Assembly: GCA_902475515.1 (NCBI GenBank)
Contig: CABSAB010000029.1
Location: 1 to 10,130, forward strand
Length of the DNA: 10,130 nucleotides
From: an uncultured Eubacteriales bacterium
Lineage (GTDB): Bacteria; Bacillota; Clostridia; Oscillospirales; Oscillospiraceae
Direction of reading: 5' to 3'
Each line of letters opens with the position of its first letter. Positions within the stretch are counted from its first letter, which is position 1. This document shows, piece by piece, positions 1 to 6,779 of this stretch. The notes beneath the pieces are model-generated. The model ran no database searches. It saw only the letters and a list, made by a program, of their open reading frames with translations, and had not been told where the DNA came from. The position numbers were made by a program, and so were the translations under genes.

Positions 1-852
1 TTCGGGACCGTTCTGGCCGCCGGACTGTATTTTGTCCTTGCCGACCTGCTGAAAATCCCTCGGCTGGCTACGGAACGCGCGCTCATCTCTGCCGGACGGA
101 GGGAGCGGAGCCTGGTCAAAGCTCTGGAGGCGCTGATCCTCGGCTGGGCGCTGAAGCTGGCGCCGCTGATCCGAATGGACGAATACAAATACCGCCGGCT
201 GGAGAGTAAGCTCACGGCGGCAGGGTTGGATATGACGCCCCAGGTCTACACGGCTTATTCGATCCTGAAGCCCTGCCTCATCCTGCTCGGCATCATCCCG
301 TGCCTGCTGATCCTGCCCATCCTGAGCCCCCTCATCGTGGTGCTGGCCGTTCTGACCTGGTTCAAGGAGAGCCGCCGGGCGGATGAGCTGGTCAAGGCCA
401 GAATGGAGCTGATCGAGGGCGAACTGCCCCGGTTCGTCGCCACCATCCATCAGGAGCTGGCAGCCAGCCGGGATGTCCTGCGGATTCTGGAGAACTACAA
501 AAAACACGCCGGAGCTGACTTCGGTCGGGAGCTGGATGTGCTGACTGCGGACATGCGTTCCTCCTCCTATGAAGCGGCGCTCATCCGCTTTGAGGCCAGA
601 ATGGGCTCCGCCATCATTTCGGACATCGTCCGCGGCCTCATCGGCATCCTGCGGGGTGACGACGGGCGAATGTACTTCCAGATGCTGTCCCACGATCTGA
701 AAGCATTGGAACTGCAGCGCCTCAAGGCCAAGGCCGCCAAGATCCCGCCCAAGATCCGGGTGTTCAGCTTCATCATGCTCATGTGCTTCATGATGACCTA
801 TATCGTCATCATCGTGTACCAGATCGTCAATTCTCTGGGAAGCCTGTTCTAA
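1..852 (+). CDS. TadC-like type II secretion system F-domain membrane protein (5'-partial)
   Basis: The reading frame is open from the first base to the TAA at 850-852, so the gene begins upstream of the window and the Met at 175 is internal. The visible 283 residues look like the F domain of TadB/TadC/GspF inner-membrane platform proteins. There is a hydrophobic stretch near the window start, a central hydrophobic pair (about 270-360), a charged cytoplasmic helical domain (about 370-740), and a final hydrophobic segment at the C terminus (about 760-850) ending in NSLGSLF. Such proteins anchor a TadA-type ATPase and help assemble pseudopilins. The two pseudopilin-like genes that follow fit this role, and TadA and TadB homologues would be expected upstream. 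The next gene starts 11 bp later behind AGGAGG (853-858). The family assignment rests on topology and context, not on a unique motif. Confidence 0.72.
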   Translation, partial: FGTVLAAGLYFVLADLLKIPRLATERALISAGRRERSLVKALEALILGWALKLAPLIRMDEYKYRRLESKLTAAGLDMTPQVYTAYSILKPCLILLGIIPCLLILPILSPLIVVLAVLTWFKESRRADELVKARMELIEGELPRFVATIHQELAASRDVLRILENYKKHAGADFGRELDVLTADMRSSSYEAALIRFEARMGSAIISDIVRGLIGILRGDDGRMYFQMLSHDLKALELQRLKAKAAKIPPKIRVFSFIMLMCFMMTYIVIIVYQIVNSLGSLF

Positions 853-863
853 AGGAGGTCGCC

Positions 864-1259
864 ATGAAAAAAATACTGAAACGGCGCTCCGGCGAAGGCT
901 ATATCGATGTATGCGTCCTGGTGGTGTGTGCCATGCTGGTGCTGGCGCTGGTGGTTCGTGTGCTTCCAGTCTACATTACCAAACAGCAGCTGGACACCTA
1001 TGCGGTGGAGCTGGTGCGCGAGGCGGAAATCGCCGGCCGGGTTGGCACGGAGACCACCCGCCGGGCGGCGGCGCTTACCGACAGCACCGGGCTTGACCCC
1101 GACATCCGGTGGTCCACCACCGGACGCATCCAGCTCAATGACGAGGTCACCGTGACCCTGACGCTGGAAACGGATATCGGCCTGTTCGGAGGATTTGGCT
1201 CGTTCCCGATCACGCTGACGGCTTCTGCTACAGGCAAGTCGGAGGTGTATTGGAAGTGA
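864..1259 (+). CDS. DUF4320-like pseudopilin-like membrane protein
   Basis: 131 residues, starting at ATG 864 behind AGGAGG (853-858, 5-nt spacing). A longer frame opening upstream at 783 overlaps the previous gene and has no comparable ribosome binding site. The N terminus is basic (MKKILKRR), then SGEGYIDV, then one hydrophobic helix of about 20 residues ending in LPVY. This is the layout of type IV/Tad pseudopilins, where prepilin peptidase cuts after the Gly and a helix packs in the pilus. The rest is a small extracellular-type domain (QLDTYAVELVREAEIAGR, then a beta-rich end). I recognise it as resembling the DUF4320 family of clostridial conjugative elements. Its stop overlaps the next gene. 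Probable role: minor pilin or assembly protein of the Tad-like module. Confidence 0.68.
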   Translation: MKKILKRRSGEGYIDVCVLVVCAMLVLALVVRVLPVYITKQQLDTYAVELVREAEIAGRVGTETTRRAAALTDSTGLDPDIRWSTTGRIQLNDEVTVTLTLETDIGLFGGFGSFPITLTASATGKSEVYWK

Positions 1260-1789
1260 GAAAACCGATCTTTCGCCGTCGCTCCGGCGAGGGCACCCCC
1301 ATGATCCTTGCCATCGTGCTGGTCTTGCTGATGCTCTTCTGCGCCATTGCCGAATTCAGCCGTCTGTGGATCATTGCCCAAGGCGTGAAGGAGGCCGCGC
1401 AGCAGGCGGTCATTTCCACCATCAATGACAACTATGACGATGTGTACCACGCCGTCCGCGAGGGATACGCCGCGGGCTGGTATCCGGACGGTACAGGCCG
1501 CTGGGATGAGAGCATTGACACCGGCGATGTGTACGGCCAGCTCTCTGAAACGCTCGGATTGGAAAATACAGCGGGCGGGTATCAGAAAATTTCGGACGGC
1601 GAAGTGGAATATACCATCTCCGGCCTGTCCGTGGTTCTGGAAAATAACAGCCTCGGCTCCGGTCAGAGTGAGGGCTATACCGCGCTGGTGGAGATCCATC
1701 TGGAGGTGCCCGTCCGGTTTCTGGGGAATCATTTGCCCGCCGCCAGCATGACTTTGCACACGGAGGCCAAATATGTGCCTCTCTTCTGA
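1250..1789 (+). CDS. TadE-like pseudopilin
   Basis: About 179 residues. Two starts are possible: TTG 1250, only 4 nt after GGAGG (1241-1245), or GTG 1256, which forms a GTGA overlap with the upstream stop and has 10-nt spacing. No ATG lies nearby. The N terminus carries RRRSGEG followed by a strongly hydrophobic helix (ILAIVLVLLMLFCAIAEFSRL), then a typical TadE stalk (KEAAQQAVISTINDNYDDVY) and a beta-rich C-terminal domain ending at TGA 1787-1789. TadE-family proteins are minor pseudopilins of Tad pili. The Glu at +5 after the cut site in true Flp pilins is absent here. It shares the exact RRSGEG block with the preceding protein, so the same prepilin peptidase probably handles both. Translational coupling with the gene upstream is likely. 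Confidence 0.68.
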   Translation: MEVRKPIFRRRSGEGTPMILAIVLVLLMLFCAIAEFSRLWIIAQGVKEAAQQAVISTINDNYDDVYHAVREGYAAGWYPDGTGRWDESIDTGDVYGQLSETLGLENTAGGYQKISDGEVEYTISGLSVVLENNSLGSGQSEGYTALVEIHLEVPVRFLGNHLPAASMTLHTEAKYVPLF

Positions 1790-1807
1790 TCCATCCGGTC
1801 TTTTCAA

Positions 1808-1836
1808 TAGACTTCCACAGAAAATTGTGGTATTGT
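1808..1836 (+). promoter_or_regulatory. Possible sigma-A promoter with extended -10
   Basis: TAGACT (1808-1813, 4/6 to TTGACA) and TATTGT (1831-1836, 4/6 to TATAAT) are separated by exactly 17 bp. TGG directly precedes the -10 box, giving an extended -10 (TGn). It sits in the 83-bp gap between the TadE-like gene and the gene at 1873, the first true gap after three packed genes. The match is only moderate and chance cannot be excluded. Confidence 0.35.
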
Positions 1837-1872
1837 CCCATTAATAAGAAAAACACTAAGGAGGCATACACC

Positions 1873-2460
1873 ATGACAGACAAGACAAAGAGGATCGTCC
1901 TCATCGCCGTCTGCTGCCTGCTCTGCGTTGTGGCAGCCATTGGGATCGCCGTCCGGTTCGGCGGCAATGCCGACATTTCTTCCGGTGTGGTTTCCGATGA
2001 CCCCACCCAGAGCGGTGATCCCAATGTGGATATCGACAATAACGGCCAGACTGATCTGGATGTCCAGGTGGAAACGCCGGACGCATCCGAAACTGATCCC
2101 GCCCAGGGCGCAGACTCCAGCGGTCTGGAGCAGACCATCCAGGCAGATCCCGTAAAGCCGGAATCCCCCGAAAAACCGGAAGCACCCGCCGGCACCACCA
2201 CGCTGCCGGATGACCACGACGGAGCGGATGTGCCGGAGGAGGAGCGCAAGACCGAGAATGAAGCGCCGCCCACCTATGAGGAGACTCCCACAGTGGCTCC
2301 CACCGAAACGAAGCCTGCTGCGGGAAGCACCAACAGCTCCGGTCAGGTCTATGTACCCGGCTTTGGCTATGTGGAAAATAGCGGTGAGAACACCGGAGTT
2401 CAGGACAACAACATGTACGAGAACGGAAATAAGATCGGCGAGATGGGCGGCGGTAATTGA
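1873..2460 (+). CDS. Membrane-anchored acidic Pro/Glu-rich protein (DUF6550-like)
   Basis: 195 residues from ATG 1873, behind AAGGAGG (1858-1864). An upstream in-frame start at 1825 has no such site. Residues 1-7 are charged, 8-27 form one hydrophobic helix (IVLIAVCCLLCVVAAIGIAV), and there is no clear lipobox, so an N-terminal membrane anchor is likely. The rest is a low-complexity, acidic, Asp/Glu/Pro/Thr-rich extension, ending in a more conserved-looking segment with GQVYVPGFGYV and NMYENGNKIGEMGGG. I recall this tail from proteins called DUF6550 in clostridial conjugative elements, but I could not check. The acidic linker suggests a surface-exposed spacer crossing the cell wall. A strong terminator follows 17 bp after the stop. 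Function unknown; probably part of the surface or pilus module. Confidence 0.65.
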   Translation: MTDKTKRIVLIAVCCLLCVVAAIGIAVRFGGNADISSGVVSDDPTQSGDPNVDIDNNGQTDLDVQVETPDASETDPAQGADSSGLEQTIQADPVKPESPEKPEAPAGTTTLPDDHDGADVPEEERKTENEAPPTYEETPTVAPTETKPAAGSTNSSGQVYVPGFGYVENSGENTGVQDNNMYENGNKIGEMGGGN

Positions 2461-2476
2461 CCCCCTCATCCGCAAT

Positions 2477-2513
2477 AACGGCGCAGTCGGAAGTGACTGC
2501 GCCGTTTCTATTT
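2477..2513 (+). terminator. Rho-independent terminator
   Basis: A perfect 12-bp GC-rich stem (2477-2488 with 2495-2506), a 6-nt loop (GGAAGT) and a T-rich tail (TTTCTATTT, 2505-2513). It lies between two co-directional genes, so it should cut or reduce read-through into the secreted-protein gene at 2539. Confidence 0.85.
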
Positions 2514-2538
2514 GAAAAAATCGGAAAGGAGAGCACCT

Positions 2539-4293
2539 GTGAAGCGAATCCTTGCTCTTATTCTCTCCGCTGTCCTGATGCTGTCCATCTCTGTACCTGC
2601 CTACGCAACCGGAGATGAAAACATCGATGGCGGTGGCGGCAACATGGGCAGCGGAACATCTACAAGCTATTGGAATCCCGGCATGGATGGCGTCCGTGTA
2701 TCCGTAATCAATGTGGACAGCCACGCCGTAGTGGGCAATGTGATCGATCTGACCAACAAAACACCCGCATCGGGCGTTATTCATTTTGGCAAAGTCAGCA
2801 AGCTGTCCTATAACGCCGGACGGAGTCTCTCTCCGGTAGTGGGAAACTATAGCTACATCAATCCCTCGCAAAGCCTGCCCCGCATCATCTCCTCCGGCAG
2901 CTATCCGGCCAGCATTGATGCCATCCGCAGCTATTTTACCGATGAACAGGTCATCCGAGCCATCGCAGGATATGTGGGGATGGACTTTGATACGCTGATC
3001 TGCGGTGATTATAAAATTGTTATCGAGCCGATTGCGTATCTGGTCTATAACGGTGCCAACTACGCTATGACAGCCACGGAAGCCGCGCTCTACGACCAGG
3101 TGGTCAGCGGTGACCTGCGCTATTGGATGGGATCGCTGACCCATCAGAATCTCCCGCTCGCTATCTTTCTGGAGGAAGCTGACCTCGGGTATCCCGCCTG
3201 GTCAGGCAGCACTACCAGCAAGGTCAGCAATGAGCAGATCATTTCCTCTCTGGGGATTGGTATCGTCCGCTTCAACGATGAGGTGGAGGAACCGGAGGTG
3301 GATGAGTTTGACTACGAATACCGGGTGGACACCGATGTTATCACCTCGGTGGAGGTGTCCGGCGGGCAGTCAGCCCCGGACAACCCGGTCACCGTGCAGT
3401 TTGTGATCGAAGGCAGCACCTATACCGTCAGCAATGTCTACTATCCGGGCGGCGACAGCCAGCTGGTCTGGGTGAAGTGGCACACCCCCGATGAACCCTG
3501 TGTCTGCACCATTCAGGTCAGGGTGCTGGGCGGAGGCACGGCGCAAAGCACCATCACCGCCAACATCGTGGATCTGGACGGCAACGACCCGCCCAATCCC
3601 GTGGCCGATGACCGAAACGACACCTTCACCCTCGCGGATATCCCAGAGAAAGAAGAAGTGTCCTCTGCCTCCTGGGGCATCTGGTCTCCCTGGTGGCAGG
3701 AAAATTGGGTGTGGGTTGAAAACTGGGAGAAGTGCTGGCACACGGATCGGTGGACGGACAGCGAGGGCAAATCCCACACGGACCGCTGGTACCACTGGGT
3801 GGACAACGGCTGGTGGGAGGATCAGGGCTGGTGGGAGTTTGACTATAACGCCTACACAGCCAGCCTGACGGCAACCATGGTCATCACGCCGGACAGCCTA
3901 TCACCCACGGCATCTTCCTCTGCGCTCAAGAGCGGATACGGCATCCAGCAGAGCGTTACGGCCAGCGTCAGCACCACGCAGAGTTCTGCCGTGACTGCGG
4001 CTCAGAATGCGGTGACCTATTTCCCGGAGTTCAACTACGAGGGCTTTTGGAGGCTCCTGGACCGAAGCATCAGCGGCAAACGCTCCACCTTCACTTTCAA
4101 GGACAATCCATACAGCACCTATAATCGTCCGACCCATTTCACGCCGATATGGTATCCCGATGGGAGCTATACGCCGTACACCTGGCTGCTGGACTGCTGG
4201 ACACCGGCGGGAATGCTGTCGCTAAACCTCACGGACTCCGTCCGGATTTCCGGAGATCTTTGGGAGGACTGGCATATCGCCCCCACAAATTAA
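2539..4293 (+). CDS. Secreted Trp-rich protein of unknown function
   Basis: 584 residues from GTG 2539, behind AAAGGAG (2525-2531, 7-nt spacing). A TTG at 2512 would extend the frame, but it lies inside the terminator tail and lacks a site. Residues 1 to about 21 are a signal peptide (basic VKR, hydrophobic core, cleavage near AYA/TG). A Gly/Ser-rich linker follows, then a large mixed domain (YWNPGMDGVRVSV onward). The middle, about residues 270-370, looks like an Ig-type beta domain (TVQFVIEG, VWVKWHTPD, CTIQVRV). Residues 379-434 hold 15 Trp in 56 positions. After that come Ser/Thr-rich segments and an aromatic C-terminal end. There is no LPXTG motif and no C-terminal membrane helix, so it is released or held non-covalently. 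It resembles no named family I can identify. Position between Tad-like and type IV secretion genes suggests a surface or mating-contact role. Confidence 0.75.
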   Translation: MKRILALILSAVLMLSISVPAYATGDENIDGGGGNMGSGTSTSYWNPGMDGVRVSVINVDSHAVVGNVIDLTNKTPASGVIHFGKVSKLSYNAGRSLSPVVGNYSYINPSQSLPRIISSGSYPASIDAIRSYFTDEQVIRAIAGYVGMDFDTLICGDYKIVIEPIAYLVYNGANYAMTATEAALYDQVVSGDLRYWMGSLTHQNLPLAIFLEEADLGYPAWSGSTTSKVSNEQIISSLGIGIVRFNDEVEEPEVDEFDYEYRVDTDVITSVEVSGGQSAPDNPVTVQFVIEGSTYTVSNVYYPGGDSQLVWVKWHTPDEPCVCTIQVRVLGGGTAQSTITANIVDLDGNDPPNPVADDRNDTFTLADIPEKEEVSSASWGIWSPWWQENWVWVENWEKCWHTDRWTDSEGKSHTDRWYHWVDNGWWEDQGWWEFDYNAYTASLTATMVITPDSLSPTASSSALKSGYGIQQSVTASVSTTQSSAVTAAQNAVTYFPEFNYEGFWRLLDRSISGKRSTFTFKDNPYSTYNRPTHFTPIWYPDGSYTPYTWLLDCWTPAGMLSLNLTDSVRISGDLWEDWHIAPTN

Positions 4294-4315
4294 CAACATA
4301 CAACGGAGGGAATTT

Positions 4316-4663
4316 ATGCGTAAATTCAACTATAAGCGCCTGATCGTGATGCTGGTTGTGGTCTTGGCAATGACCTGCCTGATGGCGACCACAGCTTTCG
4401 CCGCAGGTACCGGGGATGTGGCCGGCGCCGTCGAAAGCACCTGGTCCACTGCATCTACCCAGATCAAGTCGGTGGTCGACAATGTGGTGTTTCCCGCCAT
4501 CGACCTGATTCTGGCCGTATTCTTCTTCGCCAAGCTGGGCACCGCCTACTTCGAGTACAGAAAATCCGGCCAATTCGAGTGGGCGGCTCCCGCCATCCTG
4601 TTTGCCTGCCTCGTGTTTACCCTCACTGCACCCATGTATCTCTGGAGCATTATTGGCATCTAA
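4316..4663 (+). CDS. DUF3852 family VirB2-like small membrane protein
   Basis: 115 residues from ATG 4316, behind CGGAGGG. Residues 1 to about 29 are a signal peptide (RKFNYKRLIVMLVVVLAMTC, ending TAFA/AG). Then come a short polar helix (TGDVAGAVESTWSTASTQIK), a first hydrophobic helix (FPAIDLILAVFFFAKLGTAY), a short charged turn (EYRKSGQFEW) and a second hydrophobic helix to the C terminus. A signal peptide followed by two helices joined by a charged loop is the VirB2/TrbC pilin layout. The segments VVFPAIDLILAVFFFAKLG and GQFEWAAPAILF match my memory of DUF3852 proteins in clostridial conjugative elements. Likely role: channel or pilus subunit of the type IV secretion system. It sits 22 bp after the previous stop and 9 bp before the next gene. 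Confidence 0.75.
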   Translation: MRKFNYKRLIVMLVVVLAMTCLMATTAFAAGTGDVAGAVESTWSTASTQIKSVVDNVVFPAIDLILAVFFFAKLGTAYFEYRKSGQFEWAAPAILFACLVFTLTAPMYLWSIIGI

Positions 4664-4672
4664 GGAGGGTAT

Positions 4673-5098
4673 ATGAACTTTTTCGAGCAAGAGCTTCACA
4701 AGATCGTTGCCCCAAAGTATCCGGACGCCACCTATGTAGGACGAGCCTGCTATGTGCGTCTCGATGAGTTGAATCGGGCAAAGATCCAGTTCGTCACGGG
4801 GATCGTCGCAAATCAATACCATGCCCTTCGCGTTTCCATTCTGAATCGGAACGAAGGCCAGGTGGATGTGCTGCTTCTGAATCTTTCCGACATCCTCGGG
4901 AAAAAGCAAACCGGCAACCCGAACTTCCGAAATGGGATCAATCCCTACATCTGGGATGACTACGGGAAAGCGGATTGGTATGTCTACCATCCAAACAGCC
5001 AGGACTACCAGCAGCTCACGGATGCGGTGTCGGATTATTTGGAGGTGTTTCAGGAGCAAGCCCAAACCGCTGACCCCCAGTGGCAGCAGACCATGTAA
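4673..5098 (+). CDS. Conserved-looking cytosolic protein of unknown function
   Basis: 141 residues from ATG 4673, behind AAGGAGG, 9 bp after the previous stop, so surely co-transcribed with the VirB2-like gene. There is no signal peptide or membrane helix. The sequence is a small alpha/beta protein with aromatic motifs (YPDATYVGRACYVRLDE, WDDYGKADWYVYHP) and an acidic helical C terminus (QLTDAVSDYLEVFQEQ). I do not recognise the family. Its place between two channel genes suggests an accessory of the transfer apparatus. A terminator-like hairpin begins 9 bp after its stop. Confidence 0.65.
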   Translation: MNFFEQELHKIVAPKYPDATYVGRACYVRLDELNRAKIQFVTGIVANQYHALRVSILNRNEGQVDVLLLNLSDILGKKQTGNPNFRNGINPYIWDDYGKADWYVYHPNSQDYQQLTDAVSDYLEVFQEQAQTADPQWQQTM

Positions 5099-5107
5099 AG
5101 AACTGAC

Positions 5108-5144
5108 CCAGGGGCCGTACCAGCTGTACGGCCCCTGGCCTTTT
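5108..5144 (+). terminator. Terminator-like hairpin before the VirB6-like gene
   Basis: A perfect 13-bp GC-rich stem (5108-5120 with 5126-5138) with a 5-nt loop (CAGCT), followed by CCTTTTAT. The T tract is short, so it may be a partial terminator or a processing/stability element that lets some transcripts continue into the VirB6-like gene. Confidence 0.7.
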
Positions 5145-5193
5145 ATCCCAAGCAGTTGGTGCGGCCTCACACCGAAAAGAGGTGAACGAACCA

Positions 5194-6093
5194 TTGTTTA
5201 TTTGGGATTTTGTTGCCGACACCATCCTCGGTCAGATCGTGGATTGGATCTACGGTCAGGTCATGGGCTTTCTCGGAAACTTTTTCGCCGAGATGGGCAA
5301 CATGGGCGTCGAGCTGTTCGAACTGAGCTGGGTGCAGAGCATTGTACTGTTTTTCTCTTATCTGGCCTGGGCGCTCTATGTGACCGGTCTTGTGGTGGCC
5401 TGTTTTGAGTGCGGCATCGAGTATTCCTCCGGCAGAGGGAACCTCAAAGAAACTGCTCTGTGTGCCATCAAGGGCTTTATGGCGGTGAGCCTGTTTACGG
5501 TTGTGCCGATTCGGCTCTATGAGCTTTCCGTTACATTGCAGGCAAGCCTCACCGCGGGGATCACAGGGTATGGCACCTCCATCGGCGAGGCGGCAACCGA
5601 GATTGTGGATTCACTCAGCGGCATTGATTCGCTGACTGGAATGACCACCGGCTCATACTTCGGCTTTGCTTCCATCACCAGCCCAATCATGCTTTTATTC
5701 TGCATCATTCTGATGGCCTACGCCGTGATAAAGGTCTTCTTCGCAAACCTAAAGCGCGGCGGCATTCTGCTCATTCAAATTGCAGTGGGCAGTCTCTATA
5801 TGTTCAGCGTCCCACGCGGTTATACGGATGGTTTCATCCAATGGTGCAAGCAGATCATCGGATTGTGTCTAACCGCCTTCCTGCAATCCACCATTCTCAT
5901 CGCCGGTCTCATGGTATTCAAGGACCATGCCCTCCTTGGCCTTGGTCTGATGCTGTCCGCCGGCGAGATCCCCCGTATTGCCGGCGCCTTTGGTCTGGAT
6001 ACCACCACAAGAGCCAATATCATGTCTGCAGTCTATACCGCTCAGGCTGCGGTCAATACCACAAGGACCGTTGTTCAGGCGGTAGCCAAATGA
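5194..6093 (+). CDS. VirB6/TrbL-like conjugal transfer membrane protein
   Basis: About 299 residues. I choose TTG 5194 (product begins LFIWDFVADTIL), 8 nt after AGGTGA (5180-5185). The GTG at 5182 lies inside that ribosome binding site. Five to six hydrophobic segments are visible: SIVLFFSYLAWALYVTGLVV, the KGFMAVSLFTVVPI region, SPIMLLFCIILMAYAVIKVF, GGILLIQIAVGSLYMFSV, IIGLCLTAFLQSTILIAGLM and a final LLGLGLMLSAG. This, with a conserved-looking N-terminal amphipathic stretch, fits the CD1112-type VirB6-like proteins of clostridial elements. VirB6 proteins form the inner-membrane core of the type IV secretion channel and contact the transferred DNA. The stop overlaps the next start (ATGA at 6090), which suggests translational coupling to the methyltransferase. 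Confidence 0.82.
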   Translation: MFIWDFVADTILGQIVDWIYGQVMGFLGNFFAEMGNMGVELFELSWVQSIVLFFSYLAWALYVTGLVVACFECGIEYSSGRGNLKETALCAIKGFMAVSLFTVVPIRLYELSVTLQASLTAGITGYGTSIGEAATEIVDSLSGIDSLTGMTTGSYFGFASITSPIMLLFCIILMAYAVIKVFFANLKRGGILLIQIAVGSLYMFSVPRGYTDGFIQWCKQIIGLCLTAFLQSTILIAGLMVFKDHALLGLGLMLSAGEIPRIAGAFGLDTTTRANIMSAVYTAQAAVNTTRTVVQAVAK

Positions 6094-6779
6094 AGACGCT
6101 GACAATGGGCAGCTTGTTTGACGGGATTGGCGGTTTTCCCCTGGCTGCGGTTCACAACGGCATCGTACCTGTGTGGGCAAGTGAGATCGAAACCTTCCCC
6201 ATCGAGGTGACGCGGCTTCGATTTCCCGATATGGTTCATGTGGGCGACATTACAAAGCTTGACGGAGCAAAGCTGCCGCCGGTGGATATCATCTGCGGCG
6301 GCTCTCCCTGTCAGGATTTGTCCGTGGCCGGAGCGAGAGCCGGAATCTTCGGAGAACGCTCCGGCCTTTTTATGGAACAGGTGCGAATCGTAAAGGAGAT
6401 GAGAGATGCGGATAGACAACGAGGCCGAGCAGCTCTCGATATACGACCTCGATTTATGGTGTGGGAAAATGTGCCCGGAGCCTTCTCCAGCGGAACACCA
6501 AAAGGAGAGGATTTCCGGATCGTCCTCGAGGAGATCGTCCGAATTAAAGTCAGTGGTGTTTCAATCCCTCGACCTGACACCGGGCGCTGGGAACCTGCTG
6601 GGCGAATTCTATTGGGAGCTGATTTCTCCCTGGCGTGGAGATGCCTTGACGCTCAATACTGGGGTGTCCCCCAGAGAAGAAAAAGAATCTTCCTTGTCGC
6701 AGATTTTGCAGGACGATCCGCCAGACAAATACTATTTGACCAGGAAAGCCTGCCTGGGCATCCTGCGCAGAGCCTTTGA
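6090..6779 (+). CDS. dcm: C5 cytosine DNA methyltransferase, N-terminal half (motifs I-VIII)
   Basis: 229 residues from ATG 6090, which overlaps the virB6-like stop. It carries the C5-methyltransferase signatures in order: motif I SLFDGIGGF (residues 8-16, SAM binding), motif IV GGSPCQDLS with catalytic Cys74, motif VI ENV (126-128) and motif VIII QRRKRIFLVADF (195-206). The enzyme transfers a methyl group from SAM to carbon 5 of cytosine. Motifs IX and X are missing because TGA 6777-6779 stops the frame, with further in-frame stops at 6819 and 6882. They occur downstream in the same frame (6885-8069). So this is either a broken dcm gene or one chain of a split enzyme, as known for M.AquI. 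Bases 6406-6779 are overlapped by another gene in the +1 frame. Probable role if active: orphan methylation protecting transferred DNA. Confidence 0.82.
   Translation: MKTLTMGSLFDGIGGFPLAAVHNGIVPVWASEIETFPIEVTRLRFPDMVHVGDITKLDGAKLPPVDIICGGSPCQDLSVAGARAGIFGERSGLFMEQVRIVKEMRDADRQRGRAALDIRPRFMVWENVPGAFSSGTPKGEDFRIVLEEIVRIKVSGVSIPRPDTGRWEPAGRILLGADFSLAWRCLDAQYWGVPQRRKRIFLVADFAGRSARQILFDQESLPGHPAQSL
6392..6398 (+). promoter_or_regulatory. Internal ribosome binding site for the overlapping ORF
   Basis: AAAGGAG lies inside the methyltransferase coding sequence, exactly 7 nt before ATG 6406. It is as good as any gene-leading site in the window and decides the start of the out-of-frame gene. Confidence 0.6.

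Noticed and set aside
1815..1830. Small inverted repeat CCACAG/TTGTGG in the gap before 1873
   Set aside because: The stem is only 5-6 bp with one wobble, is AT-poor in tail, and has no T tract. It overlaps the promoter spacer and could be chance, so I do not call it an operator or terminator.
2210..2515. 101-codon alternative frame within and after the DUF6550-like gene, and similar frames at 3491-3868 and 4932-5408
   Set aside because: They overlap real genes out of frame, are Arg/Pro/Thr-rich and have no ribosome binding site. This contrasts with the supported overlapping ORF at 6406.
998..3144. Long minus-strand open frames (998-1807, 1422-2273, 1804-3144)
   Set aside because: They are antisense to well-supported + strand genes, lack ribosome binding sites and read as low-complexity or Arg/Ser/His-rich sequence. 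They arise from the GC-rich codon pattern of the real genes.
4229..5194. 321-codon minus-strand frame opposite the DUF3852-like gene and its neighbour
   Set aside because: Fully antisense to two genes with good ribosome binding sites and recognisable protein features, and it also spans the terminator hairpin.
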